A stretch of 64,000 bases of DNA from Deltaproteobacteria bacterium HGW-Deltaproteobacteria-2. GTDB lineage: Bacteria > Desulfobacterota > Syntrophia > Syntrophales > Smithellaceae. The number at the start of each line of letters is the position of its first letter. The first letter of the stretch is position 1. Shown here in pieces: positions 35,008-43,166 of the stretch. Under the pieces are notes generated by a model. That model was not told the DNA's origin, made no database searches, and worked only from the letters and a program-made list of their open reading frames with translations. A program made the translations under genes and the position numbers. Location of the stretch: positions 323,789-387,788 of the forward strand of contig PHBC01000003.1 in assembly GCA_002840505.1 (NCBI GenBank). The letters run 5' to 3'.

Positions 35008-35037
35008 GCCCCTCAAGTCTTTCTGACCTTGAGGGGC
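35008..35037 (-). terminator. Rho-independent terminator
   Basis: Perfect 10-base-pair stem GCCCCTCAAG / CTTGAGGGGC with a 10-base loop. On the minus strand it is followed by TTCGTATTTTTATC. It would end the transcript of the small membrane protein gene at 35138. Confidence 0.75.
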
Positions 35038-35137
35038 AAAAGTGGGGTGGGAGGTGTGTTACTTTAACAGATCATGCTTTTTTACTCTTACCTCACTTGA
35101 AATATTCTTTTTTGTTTATCTTCTGTTAAAGTACTTT

Positions 35138-35413
35138 TTAGCTTACAAATGTTTTTACAGCTTCAATAACCGGGTTGGTGAACATAGCCATCAGGATTGT
35201 GTAAAGAGCGAATGCGCCGACTACTTCTCCAACATACATCTTTTCATATTTACGTTTCAGGGAAACTATGATCAATCCACCAAGGATTAAGCATCCAAGT
35301 TGGAAATATGGGAAATTAGTGGCGCCTGTTGCCGCAAATTCAGCAAATCCGAAAGTTGCCGTTAAAAGAATTACTGCCATCGTCACTATTGTGGTTGCTA
35401 ATGTCTTTTTCAT
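35138..35413 (-). CDS. Small exported membrane protein
   Basis: 91 residues. A signal-like first helix (MKKTLATTIVTMAVILLTAT, cleavage after GFA likely) is followed by two more transmembrane helices (FQLGCLILGGLIIVSL and VVGAFALYTILMAMF). An AAGGAGGTAACAGATC ribosome site precedes it. There is no recognised family. It has its own terminator and long upstream region, so it is probably a highly expressed single gene. Confidence 0.6.
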   Translation of the reverse strand: MKKTLATTIVTMAVILLTATFGFAEFAATGATNFPYFQLGCLILGGLIIVSLKRKYEKMYVGEVVGAFALYTILMAMFTNPVIEAVKTFVS

Positions 35414-35781
35414 GATCTGTTACCTCCTTTAAGGTAATTTGTTTATTTGTCTTTATATTAATGAAAAGACCGTGCCAGATCTTCAGGGAAAACAAAATAA
35501 TTTTTATCTGCTTGAAATATAAGGATATATAATTAATGCCTGCTTTGGCAACAACGCTCAAAAACCAATTTTGAATTCTTTTTCATAATGAAACGTTCAA
35601 GCCATTGAAAGAAATGTTCAGATTGTATGAGATTGTCTGAATAGATTACTGCGCACCGGATGCAATTAGCAATGCGAACCAGCTTATTTCTCTACATTGA
35701 GTATTTAATCCTTCCCGAAATGTTGTTTTTCTACCTTGGCCCGTCCATGCAACATACCAATATATATAGATATGTTACTCA
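35414..35781. other. AT-rich upstream region
   Basis: No gene or repeat module is visible in this divergent gap. It should contain the promoter of the small membrane protein at 35138 (minus strand). I could not choose one with confidence. Confidence 0.4.
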
Positions 35782-35819
35782 ATATCTTGTGGTCAAAATT
35801 TACTTGACACACAAGATAT
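35782..35819. promoter_or_regulatory. Long inverted repeat with embedded -35 box
   Basis: ATATCTTGTGGTCAA (35782-35796) pairs with TTGAC-A-CACAAGATAT (35804-35819): fifteen pairs with one bulged A around a 7-base loop. TTGACA at 35804-35809 is a good -35 hexamer for rightward transcription. The symmetry suggests an operator for a dimeric regulator controlling the 3D-domain gene about 220 bases downstream. Confidence 0.5.
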
Positions 35820-35839
35820 AGTCTGTTAGAAATAAAGTA

Positions 35840-36030
35840 ACCTTTTATTAAAACTCCATTTCCTTATTCTTCTGATATTTTTTCTGCTCTAGATCAGCAT
35901 GAGACAATAAGGACGAATTAGCAGATTCCACTCTTTATGAGAGTGTTTAAATAGAGGAGCTACGGGTAGGCAAAGGTAGCCATAACCCAATCTGTGCAAA
36001 AGAGTGATTTTGCTCTTTTCAACACAAGGA
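35840..36030 (+). ncRNA. Candidate structured 5' leader (unassigned cis-regulatory RNA)
   Basis: Upstream of the 3D-domain gene. GCAGATT (35921-35927) can pair with AATCTGT (35989-35995), enclosing hairpin ACTCT/AGAGT and a GCTAC/GTAGC stem. GGGT after GCTAC can pair with ACCC after GTAGC, giving a pseudoknot. It is followed by a terminator-like hairpin AAAAGAG/CTCTTTT (35998-36019) and then AAGGAGGT. The GCTACGGGT and GGTAGCC parts recall the class I c-di-GMP (GEMM) riboswitch, but its other conserved segments are missing. Confidence 0.4.
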
Positions 36031-36037
36031 GGTCATT

Positions 36038-36556
36038 ATGACAAGAATAAACCTATTAGTAGCAAAAGTTGTGCTTTTAGGAGTTTGTATCCTGTGTATT
36101 TCATCTGTCAGTGTATGGGCAGAAGAAATCAAAATATCAGTGACAGCGTACACGTTGAAGGAGTGTTACCATAATAAAGGTAAGACAGCTTCCGGAGAAA
36201 TGGTTAGAACCGGGATAGTCGCTGTTTCACCAGACTTAGAACGTAAAGGGCTTAAATTAGGAACTGAAATCAATATAAGTGATATGGGAACCTTTATAGT
36301 CAAAGATCGGACAAGTCGCAAAAACCGTGGTAATGTGGATATTTACATGAATTCGTACGATAAGGCATTACAATTTGGGAGACAGAAATATACCCTGGTG
36401 TTAAATCAAGGGCCAGAAGATTTTCTTAAAGAATTCTATAATTCTTTATTTACACGGTTTGATTTCAATTCTGAGTATAATATGAATGAGATTAATGCTG
36501 TTAAAAGATCTATCTCTCTCTTTGGTAAAGAAAAGTATGTCTGTATTCTAGATTAA
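36038..36556 (+). CDS. Exported 3D-domain protein
   Basis: 172 residues with a signal peptide (to about residue 29, SVSVWA). The mature start EEIKISVTAYTLKECYHNKG is followed by GIVAVSPDL and KVKDRTS-type segments, then VDIYMNSYDKALQFG; these are the 3D-domain strands with Asp residues also found at the C-terminus of MltA and in Rpf/YabE proteins. Such domains act on or bind peptidoglycan. An ideal ribosome site (AAGGAGGTCATT) sits behind a long structured leader. Confidence 0.78.
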   Translation: MTRINLLVAKVVLLGVCILCISSVSVWAEEIKISVTAYTLKECYHNKGKTASGEMVRTGIVAVSPDLERKGLKLGTEINISDMGTFIVKDRTSRKNRGNVDIYMNSYDKALQFGRQKYTLVLNQGPEDFLKEFYNSLFTRFDFNSEYNMNEINAVKRSISLFGKEKYVCILD

Positions 36557-36576
36557 TTTATTTAGATTTTAGTAAA

Positions 36577-36617
36577 TTACCATCTAGGGGTATATGCTCC
36601 TCACCCCTAGATGGTAA
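36577..36617 (+). terminator. Strong hairpin after the 3D-domain gene
   Basis: A perfect 14-base-pair stem, TTACCATCTAGGGG / CCCCTAGATGGTAA, with a 13-base loop, 21 bases past the stop codon. It lacks a long T-run, so it may end transcription only partly or protect the mRNA 3' end. Confidence 0.55.
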
Positions 36618-36786
36618 AAATACTAACTGCCTGACGGCTTCCCCCAACAAACAAATCATCAACCTCGGCAAAGATGCCGGACTTTAATCTGTAATAAAGG
36701 AGATGGTGTATTTTCTTCTTTTAAAAATAATGAATAGTGCTATTATGTTATTCAACTTATCGTAAAAAAGCTCATTAGTAAATACA

Positions 36787-36948
36787 ATGTCGAGAAAAAG
36801 TTTCATAATGATTGGGATGATTATAGGTTCCGTAGCAGGAGGGTATGCACCTATACTGCTCGGTGCTGACTCAATCTCCGTTTCGTTAGTAGGAAGTACC
36901 ATTGGTGGACTTCTTGGCATATGGGGAGGCTTCAAGCTTTATGGATAA
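36787..36948 (+). CDS. Small glycine-zipper membrane protein
   Basis: 53 residues, MSRKSFIMIGMIIGSVAGGY ... TIGGLLGIWGGFKLYG. There are two hydrophobic helices with GxxxG patterns. It is too short for routine gene calling, and the opposite-strand frame over it is a shadow. No clear ribosome site is visible (TAAATACA), which lowers confidence. Function unknown. Confidence 0.45.
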   Translation: MSRKSFIMIGMIIGSVAGGYAPILLGADSISVSLVGSTIGGLLGIWGGFKLYG

Positions 36949-37015
36949 ATACAAATAACTAAAAAGATAAATCGTAACCGGTTATTATTCCACTTGGCTT
37001 GTCTTAAGGAATCAG

Positions 37016-37156
37016 ATGAAAAAAACCAGTGACAAAAAGCATAAAAATACTGGTGCCCCAAATAATGTCCACCGGCGCAGGCGGGCAGATTATGCACTGC
37101 GTGAGAGTGTGAAGAAAAATAAAATACAAATCAAGAGAGGGAAAGCCGGTATTTAA
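37016..37156 (+). CDS. Small basic protein
   Basis: 46 residues, rich in Lys and Arg (MKKTSDKKHKNTGAPNN, then VHRRRRADYALRESVKKN). TAAGGAATCAG gives a plausible ribosome site. It could bind nucleic acid or ribosomes, but composition is the only evidence. It lies 35 bases upstream of the next gene. Confidence 0.35.
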   Translation: MKKTSDKKHKNTGAPNNVHRRRRADYALRESVKKNKIQIKRGKAGI

Positions 37157-37191
37157 AGATTTTAATATCGTACTTCCCCCGGAATGTAATT

Positions 37192-37524
37192 ATGTCCGAT
37201 GAAGTCTGCAGGTATGAACTTAATAGAAAAGTAAGGAATATTCTGGTTAGTCATAATGCTGATATGACTAAAATCAGTTATACCAGTTCCAACAGAACGG
37301 TATGTATATACGGCTCTCTATGGAATAATAATAATACAGATTTCAATATGTCCACCGTCAAAGCTTTGGTTTCGGATTTAATGAACATCCCTCGCGTTAA
37401 CTCCATTCAATTCGATTTGGACAACTGGGTTATTGTTGCTGACCCCGGAGAATTAGTTGTTATGAAAGGGAAAGAATCTGAGATGCTGCCATGGGGCAAG
37501 GATAAAAATGACCCATTCTTATAA
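37192..37524 (+). CDS. BON-like small protein
   Basis: 110 residues. ELNRKVRNILVSHNADMTKI followed by VCIYGSLWN and VKALVSDLMNIPRVNSIQF resembles a BON domain (helix-strand-strand-helix-strand), which often binds phospholipid or appears in osmotic-stress proteins, but without an export signal. No family certain. Heptamer repeats start 7 bases past the stop. Confidence 0.5.
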   Translation: MSDEVCRYELNRKVRNILVSHNADMTKISYTSSNRTVCIYGSLWNNNNTDFNMSTVKALVSDLMNIPRVNSIQFDLDNWVIVADPGELVVMKGKESEMLPWGKDKNDPFL

Positions 37525-37740
37525 AGGTGAATGGTGAAGAGTAAATAGTGAATGGTAAAAATACTGTTCAATGTTCTATGTTCAAGGTTAAGAAAAACAG
37601 ATTTAAGGAATTAAGTAACCGGGAAAGAACCGTGAATAGTGAATAGTGCCCCGCAGCGCGGCGTCCCGACGACGTCGGGATTCCACTAGCGCTTCGAGCG
37701 GCACTCCGCTTGCTCTCAGCGAGTGTCACTAAATGGTGAA
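37525..37740 (+). repeat. Heptamer arrays and palindromic module
   Basis: GTGAATGGTGAAGAGT heptamers (37527-37556), GTTCAATGTTCTATG heptamers (37564-37590), then 'tcccgacgacgtcgggat' (37664-37681) and 'cagcgagtgtcactaa' (37717-37732). Confidence 0.7.
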
Positions 37741-37763
37741 CAGAAAAGGAGAGAAGGTTCGTT

Positions 37764-38129
37764 ATGAAAGAAAGAAGGAAAGCTCAGCGACTGAAGGAAT
37801 TAAACGAAATCACTATATCCGTCACTCCCGGAGAAAAAAATATTACTAAGAAAAAATTACTGTATAACTACAGCAAGGATATCTCTGCGTCCGGTGCTAA
37901 AATTGAGTCCAGTATTCTTTTCCCCGTCGATACCCTCCTCAAGATAGATTTCAAATTAAAGAATCTGGAAAAAGAAATATCCGCCCTGGGAAAAATAAAA
38001 TGGATCAAAGTCCTTATTGAGGACAAATCTTATGAAGCGGGAGTGGAATTCGTCGATATACCAAGCGAAGCAGTCAAGAAACTTGAGAAATACATCTCGC
38101 AAATAATTAAGACTAAATCTCTCAAATAA
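37764..38129 (+). CDS. PilZ domain protein
   Basis: 121 residues. MKERRKAQRLKELNEITIS with the RxxxR start, YSKDISASGAKIES (the (D/N)xSxxG motif) and AGVEFVDIP near the end make a PilZ domain. It likely binds c-di-GMP. It differs from the PilZ protein at 23559 but has the same single-domain form. An AAGGAGAGAAGGTTCG ribosome site is present. Confidence 0.8.
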   Translation: MKERRKAQRLKELNEITISVTPGEKNITKKKLLYNYSKDISASGAKIESSILFPVDTLLKIDFKLKNLEKEISALGKIKWIKVLIEDKSYEAGVEFVDIPSEAVKKLEKYISQIIKTKSLK

Positions 38130-38210
38130 AAAATCTAACGAGTCTTAATCCGGTTGCGTGTCATTTTGAATTTTTGCAATAAATATTTAAAATAATCAAA
38201 GGCACCAATA

Positions 38211-38702
38211 ATGTTTAAAATAGAAAAAATCATATCCGGCGGGCAGACCGGAGCGGACAGGGCAGCGCTTGATTTTGCCATTGACCATGACATGCCCTAT
38301 GGCGGGTCGGTTCCCAAAGGCAGAAGAACCGAGGACGGCAGGCTTCCCGTAAAATATCATCTTCAGGAAATGCCCACGGAAAACTATTCCAAGCGAACGC
38401 TGCAGAATGTTCTCGATTCCGACGGAACCGTGATCGTCTCTCATGGATTTCTCACCGGTGGATCGGCATTAACCAGAGAATTTGCCATACAGCACAAAAA
38501 ACACTGGATTCATATAGACTTGAAAGAATTGCCCCTGCAAGAGGCGGCAGAAAGCCTCTCTTCCTGGCTACAAGAAAATGAGATCAAGGTGCTCAATGTA
38601 GCCGGTCCTAAGGCCGGCAAAGACCCGAAGATCTATGAGGCAACATCACAACTGCTTGAAGAAACTTTAAACAAGTCCCCATTCGCTACGCTTCGGGGAT
38701 AA
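38211..38702 (+). CDS. SLOG/putative molybdenum carrier family protein
   Basis: 163 residues of Rossmann-like SLOG fold: KIISGGQTGADRAALDFAID at the start (nucleotide-loop GGQTGAD), GGSVPKGRRTEDG, and a later TVIVSHGFLTGGSALT segment. Pfam calls this family 'putative molybdenum carrier', by analogy; it probably binds a nucleotide-type ligand. The last residues (SPFATLRG) are encoded by repeat DNA. Confidence 0.85.
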   Translation: MFKIEKIISGGQTGADRAALDFAIDHDMPYGGSVPKGRRTEDGRLPVKYHLQEMPTENYSKRTLQNVLDSDGTVIVSHGFLTGGSALTREFAIQHKKHWIHIDLKELPLQEAAESLSSWLQENEIKVLNVAGPKAGKDPKIYEATSQLLEETLNKSPFATLRG

Positions 38703-38762
38703 TTCGACTTGCGCTTCCCCCGATAAAATCGGGATTAGCGAGTCTCATTAGGAGAAAACTAA

Positions 38763-39587
38763 GTGAACACGTTAAAAGTTGTCATGTTGATTAGTATGCT
38801 TTCCGGTCTTCTGGTGATTGTCGGATATTTGCTCGGCAGGAGAAAAGGTGTTGTCATCGCTCTGATAATTTCCGCCGTAATGAATTTTGGCAGCTACTGG
38901 TTTTCTGATTCCATCGTTTTGAAAATGTATGACGCTCAGCCGGTGACGCAGGCTGAAGCCCCTGATCTTTATGTTGCGGTGGAATCATTGACCAAAAAAG
39001 CAGAAATACCAATGCCGAAGTTGTATGTTATTCCAACCAACACACCCAATGCGTTTGCTACAGGCAGAAATGAAGATCATGCGGCGGTCGCAGTAACTTC
39101 CGGTCTTTTGAGTTTGATGAACAATGATGAACTCGAAGGCGTCATAGCACATGAGCTGTCTCACATCAAACATAAGGATATTTTAATCAGCACGATGGCG
39201 GCAACTATTGCCAGCGCCGTTGTTTTGTTATCACGCTGGAGTGTCTTCTTCGGAGGTGACGACAGCAGTGTTATCAGCGCCATTGCCATAGCCATTATCG
39301 CGCCTGTCGCGGCAACACTGGTGCAGACGGCCATCTCCCGATCCCGGGAATACGAAGCCGATGCCGGCAGCGCCAGAGTAACCGGCAATCCCGAAGCATT
39401 GGCCGGCGCTTTGATGAAATTGTCCAACATGTCCAGGGTTGTGCCGATGGGCGCCAATCCTGCAACAGCGCATATGTTTATAGTTAATCCGCTCTCCGGC
39501 TCAACTATCATGAGTTTATTCAGCACTCATCCGCCTGTTGAAAAGAGAATTGAACGATTGCTGGAGATGAAGGACGGTTCGACGTAA
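38763..39587 (+). CDS. htpX: HtpX-type membrane M48 metalloprotease
   Basis: 274 residues with a GTG start behind TTAGGAGAAAACTAA. Two N-terminal transmembrane helices (about 5-25 and 30-50) are followed by the zinc motif HELSH (in GVIAHELSHIKHKD), two more hydrophobic segments, and the third ligand in EYEADAGSARVTG. HtpX degrades misfolded inner-membrane proteins with its active site in the cytoplasm. The Cys-free, 274-residue form is normal. Confidence 0.92.
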   Translation: MNTLKVVMLISMLSGLLVIVGYLLGRRKGVVIALIISAVMNFGSYWFSDSIVLKMYDAQPVTQAEAPDLYVAVESLTKKAEIPMPKLYVIPTNTPNAFATGRNEDHAAVAVTSGLLSLMNNDELEGVIAHELSHIKHKDILISTMAATIASAVVLLSRWSVFFGGDDSSVISAIAIAIIAPVAATLVQTAISRSREYEADAGSARVTGNPEALAGALMKLSNMSRVVPMGANPATAHMFIVNPLSGSTIMSLFSTHPPVEKRIERLLEMKDGST

Positions 39588-39648
39588 TCCCTCGTCTCTG
39601 CCAATACCGACAAGTCGTGGATTTGCGGAATAGGTTCCAATACATTAT

Positions 39649-39819
39649 TCATTTTTTAATAATATAGAGTAAGAAAATTATAATTATAATAATAAAAATT
39701 ACTCCATATCCTGCTCCCGTAACGCCACTCCACCTGAATATATCTCCAACTATTTCCATTCCCACGTAATCAAATGCCTTAATTATAAAGTTACCTATCT
39801 CATAAGCGATATTATCCAT
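39649..39819 (-). CDS. Small membrane peptide
   Basis: 56 residues: MDNIAYEIGNFIIKAFDYVG, then EIVGDIFRW, a GVTGAGYG turn and an Ile-rich transmembrane end (IFIIIIIIFLLYIIKK). A purine-rich AAGAAGGCGGGGGTAATC ribosome site precedes it. No family recognised. The poly-Ile helix is unusual. Confidence 0.45.
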   Translation of the reverse strand: MDNIAYEIGNFIIKAFDYVGMEIVGDIFRWSGVTGAGYGVIFIIIIIIFLLYIIKK

Positions 39820-39904
39820 TTTAGATTACCCCCGCCTTCTTTAAAGGTCTTGTGTTGCAGGTTTATGAGGTCTTTTATCATAATTTGCTTCGTTCGTCTT
39901 TCCA

Positions 39905-39977
39905 CAGCGCTACGCACCAAGTGTAATTCGTCCAACAAGCTTCCGTGCGCTTCGCTTCTTAAATTTGGGACTCACTA
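39905..39977 (-). repeat. Palindromic module at a gene 3' end
   Basis: Same family as 23920-23996: 'cgtccaacaagcttccgtgc ... cttcttaaatttgggactca'. It abuts the stop of the following minus-strand gene. Confidence 0.5.
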
Positions 39978-40460
39978 TCAGCTTGGCTCACGACGCAGCT
40001 CAATCCAGATATTGACAACAGATACGCTGATTAAGTTCAATGTGGTAGCAGCATACCAAAAATAGGTTTCCTGACGGTCAAGCAGTGTAATCCAGCCGGA
40101 CCAAAGAACAAAACAGATTATGGAAAAGGAAAGCAAGGTATCAATAGCCAGAAAAAGGCCCGGCCTTTTTAAAAGTCTTCCGGCCTGAGCGATAGTGCAG
40201 TATTCAACAGGAGCCTCCCGGCCGGAAAGGTGAAAATAAATACGTGTCAGGTTCATGATCAGATCTGTCAAAGCCCAGGCTATGACCAGCCAGGCTAAGA
40301 CGCGAAAGGAGACTGACGCCACACCCGCGCGCAGAGCAAGCAGGCCGAAGATCAGCTTGAATACGCAGAAAGGCACACCGATGGTCAAGGCCTGAAAGGC
40401 AGGCGACAAAAAAATACTGTCTCCAATTTTTTCCACCCTCTGCCGAGTTTGTTCTTTCAT
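39978..40460 (-). CDS. Four-helix membrane protein, unknown
   Basis: 160 residues with about four transmembrane helices (ALTIGVPFCVFKLIFGLLAL, VLAWLVIAWALTDLIMNL, FLAIDTLLSFSIICFVLW and a last one near ATTLNLISVSVVNI). I see no catalytic motif. The start at 40460 has a weak ribosome site. It stands alone. Confidence 0.55.
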   Translation of the reverse strand: MKEQTRQRVEKIGDSIFLSPAFQALTIGVPFCVFKLIFGLLALRAGVASVSFRVLAWLVIAWALTDLIMNLTRIYFHLSGREAPVEYCTIAQAGRLLKRPGLFLAIDTLLSFSIICFVLWSGWITLLDRQETYFWYAATTLNLISVSVVNIWIELRREPS

Positions 40461-40540
40461 AAGATACTCACATGAATATTTTAAGTTCTAAGTTCCAGGT
40501 TTAATATTTCACAGCGCTATGTTCGGCAGAACGTCTTAAA

Positions 40541-40996
40541 TTACTTGCCGGGGCAGACTGCCTTTTGAAGAGCATCTCCCGTTGAATCAGGTTGTATTTC
40601 AAACCATTTCTTTTCTTTTGTTTCCCCTCCGGCATATATTGCTTTATTATCCTTATCATAATGACTTATTGCTAACACAGCTATACTGCGCTTCGTACAG
40701 TCTATTTCATATAAACATGTTTTTGAGGAAAGGTTTCCATATTCCTCCACAGACAAGCCATCTTTTATTCTGGACTGTAATTCTATCGTTTTACCGACAT
40801 CAGAATAGATTTCTTTAGCTAAGACCTGAACTGCATTATTTGCAGAATCCACTTTCATGCTTCCTTTGCTATATGAATATACATTCCCATCTTTGTCTGT
40901 CTTATATTTCACCCAATCGGATGAACTATTCTCACAACCGGCAACAAGAAATAATACCGAAAGCAACAAAGAAATAACTGAAATGTTTTTTTTCAT
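40541..40996 (-). CDS. Lipoprotein, surface-adhesin E-like
   Basis: 151 residues. The leader ends FLVAGC (Cys21), a perfect lipobox. The mature part, WVKYKTDKDGNVYSYSKGSM ... CLYEIDC ... KKWFEIQPDS, matches the small surface-adhesin-E-like (Haemophilus protein E) pattern with two Cys that may form a disulfide. AAGGAGTGATTT is the ribosome site. Confidence 0.65.
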   Translation of the reverse strand: MKKNISVISLLLSVLFLVAGCENSSSDWVKYKTDKDGNVYSYSKGSMKVDSANNAVQVLAKEIYSDVGKTIELQSRIKDGLSVEEYGNLSSKTCLYEIDCTKRSIAVLAISHYDKDNKAIYAGGETKEKKWFEIQPDSTGDALQKAVCPGK

Positions 40997-41041
40997 AAAT
41001 CACTCCTTTATCAATAAAGCAGTTGTTTATTTTTTGCTCCA

Positions 41042-41542
41042 TCACTTCTCAAGCACCTGCATCTCTTTAGCCTCAGTTATAAGCCATTTCTTCTCAATCT
41101 TTTGCAGGTTGAATTCCAGCGCCAGCGCCTGGTCGTTCTTTTGGCCGTAAGCATCGGTTGCTTTTATATAGGCTGTGGCGACGGCATGCGCCTGCGGAAC
41201 CTGAAGAGATTCAATTTTCAAATCTTCAAGCTCAACAGAAAGATTTCTATAATAATTTCTTCCCATCGTCAGGTAGGCCGGCACATCATTTTGTAAAACG
41301 GCTCGGGAAATATTGTAGCCCGGTATATCGATCTGACATGTTTGAGCCATTTTTTCCTGCACGTGTTTGATGCGTGATATAATTTCCAATTGATTTTCGC
41401 CCGGTGCCCAGGTCATTTCTTTTGCCAGCGAGCGTAACTGCTTTTTCACAGCCCTCGCCTCCCAGTCAACGGACAAAAGCAAAAGTACTACGCCTGCCGC
41501 AACAATTATTAACGCCACGGCAAGATACTTTTTTGTTACCAT
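41042..41542 (-). CDS. Single-pass membrane protein, unknown
   Basis: 166 residues. One N-terminal helix (YLAVALIIVAAGVVLLLLSV) anchors a periplasmic part with a helix and a beta-rich SnoaL/NTF2-like end (VATAYIKATDAYGQKNDQAL, LEFNLQKIEKKWLITEAKEM). Its start overlaps the end of the signal peptidase gene by 7 bases, so the two are translationally coupled. Confidence 0.6.
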   Translation of the reverse strand: MVTKKYLAVALIIVAAGVVLLLLSVDWEARAVKKQLRSLAKEMTWAPGENQLEIISRIKHVQEKMAQTCQIDIPGYNISRAVLQNDVPAYLTMGRNYYRNLSVELEDLKIESLQVPQAHAVATAYIKATDAYGQKNDQALALEFNLQKIEKKWLITEAKEMQVLEK

Positions 41543-42033
41543 AACGGCTCTCCTGCAATACGGGTTACAGGTGTCTGACCAAAAGTATGCCCTCTTGCAG
41601 GCATACTGCGATTGTCTCCCACTACATAAACATGCCCGGGCTTGACGATAGTGGGTGGAATATTCCAGTCGCTTTTGCCCGCGACGTAGGGCTCGTTAAC
41701 TTTTTTGCCGTCCACAAAAAGATTGCCTTCTCTGAATTCAACACTCTGGCCTTCGGTAGCCACGACGCGCTTCAGCAGCATAATCTTTTGTCCTGCCATC
41801 CGCACAGTCACAACATCCGGCGGCGCGGGCTTGGAAAACAGATAACGCAGGGCAAAGCAGAAATTAAACGAACCGGTGACATAGTTGGGCGCCATGCTCT
41901 CGCCCTGAATGCGAAACGGTATGAATACGTATTTAAAAATAATGAAGGCGGTGATGGCAACCACGGCGACGCGCAGTAAATAGCGTTTTGTTATTTGCGG
42001 GAAAAAGAATTTTTTTATGGCGCTATCCGTCAT
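41536..42033 (-). CDS. Signal peptidase I-like S26 protease
   Basis: 165 residues. One transmembrane helix (VAVVAITAFIIFKYVFIPF) is followed by the catalytic Ser in RIQGESMAPN and Lys in IMLLKRVVA, then GDNRSMPARGHTFG. This is a short S26 peptidase like TraF or archaeal-length LepB, lacking the second transmembrane helix of E. coli LepB. Its ATG overlaps the stop of the upstream SDR gene (ATGA), so three genes (SDR, peptidase, membrane protein) form one operon. Confidence 0.85.
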   Translation of the reverse strand: MTDSAIKKFFFPQITKRYLLRVAVVAITAFIIFKYVFIPFRIQGESMAPNYVTGSFNFCFALRYLFSKPAPPDVVTVRMAGQKIMLLKRVVATEGQSVEFREGNLFVDGKKVNEPYVAGKSDWNIPPTIVKPGHVYVVGDNRSMPARGHTFGQTPVTRIAGEPLW

Positions 42034-42875
42034 TTTTTTTCAATAGCCTTTTTTAATGACTTATCCATAAAGCGGTTTATTGTCAGCATGATAAGATGAT
42101 AAATTGGGAAGCAGTATTTCTTGAAAAAGTAGAGCAACTTTATGTCGAAGGAAGTGATGACAAAAAATTTGCGGCTGCGAATTGCTCCGATGATTAAATC
42201 CGCAACTTTCTCCGGGGAAATTGCTCTTTTAAGAAAATGCGTGCGTGCCTTATCCGTTGCTTCTTTATCGGCGTGGATTTCCACGGTCTTCACTAACCCT
42301 GTATTAACGGCGCCGGGGCAAACTACGCTTACGTCTATTTTATGCTTTTTTAAATCATAGCGCAGAACCTCGGACATGCCTACAAGAGCATGCTTCGTTC
42401 CCGCGTAAACGACATGCCAGGGCAAGCCGATAATACCGGCGGTTGATGAAATGGTAACTATGTGCCCGCCGTTACCAGAGCGAATCATATCGGGCACAAA
42501 ACACTCCAGGCCGTGAATCGCTCCCCAGAGATTTACTTTGATTACTTTTTCCCAATCATTGTGACTCATATCTTCTATCTGGGAAAAAAGCGCGATGCCC
42601 GCAACATTTATCAGAATATCCAGAGAACCGAATCCTGCGTGAACATCTTTAGCGAAATCCGCCATGGCCTGATAATTGCCGACATCAAAAGGACGTGCCA
42701 GACACACAGTTCCGCCGACGTTGGAAATTACTTCAACCGTTTTTTTAAGGTCGTCTCCGTTTATATCGGTTAAAAACAAACGGCACCCCAACTTGCCCAT
42801 GGCTATCGCAGTGGCCCGGCCGATTCCGCTTGCGGCTCCGGTAATGAATACTTTCTTATTTTGCAGCTCCCGCAT
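42030..42875 (-). CDS. Short-chain dehydrogenase/reductase
   Basis: 281 residues from ATG 42875 (GGGAG ribosome site). Classical SDR features: the glycine-rich FITGAASGIGRATAIAMG, the NVAG motif (ILINVAGIAL), catalytic Ser in TISSTAG and the YxxxK pair (VYAGTKHAL), plus PGAVNTG. It reduces or oxidises a carbonyl or alcohol with NAD(P). A C-terminal hydrophobic/basic stretch (YFFKKYCFPIYHLIM) suggests membrane contact, as in acyl-group reductases. Confidence 0.9.
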   Translation of the reverse strand: MRELQNKKVFITGAASGIGRATAIAMGKLGCRLFLTDINGDDLKKTVEVISNVGGTVCLARPFDVGNYQAMADFAKDVHAGFGSLDILINVAGIALFSQIEDMSHNDWEKVIKVNLWGAIHGLECFVPDMIRSGNGGHIVTISSTAGIIGLPWHVVYAGTKHALVGMSEVLRYDLKKHKIDVSVVCPGAVNTGLVKTVEIHADKEATDKARTHFLKRAISPEKVADLIIGAIRSRKFFVITSFDIKLLYFFKKYCFPIYHLIMLTINRFMDKSLKKAIEKK

Positions 42876-43166
42876 TTTTATTCTCCCGAGTTGTTGGAAG
42901 ATTTGCCCACACGGTCTGTAATGCAAAAAATATTTTCATACTTTTTTTAAACTATAAGAATATCGGCCTTGTATGTCAAGGTAATCCTGGTTATACGATA
43001 CAGGGTTTAATGCTGATATTGGATCTCAAATACAAATTGCGCCGGAAATAAACTTTTTAATTGACACATAAATTTTATATGTTACTTTTTTAAGGTAAGG
43101 AATAGAAAATTTTTGAACCAGAGTATGAGATTATTTTCCACAAAAATATTTTGCCCCGGAGGAAAC

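Noticed and set aside
35840-36030. Class I c-di-GMP riboswitch assignment
   Set aside because: The conserved GCACAGGGCAAACC-type segment and GAAA tetraloop are absent. Only the GCTACGGGT and GGTAGCC arms are similar.
36684-36935. 83-codon minus-strand ORF
   Set aside because: Shadow of the glycine-zipper protein on the plus strand, and rich in Pro.
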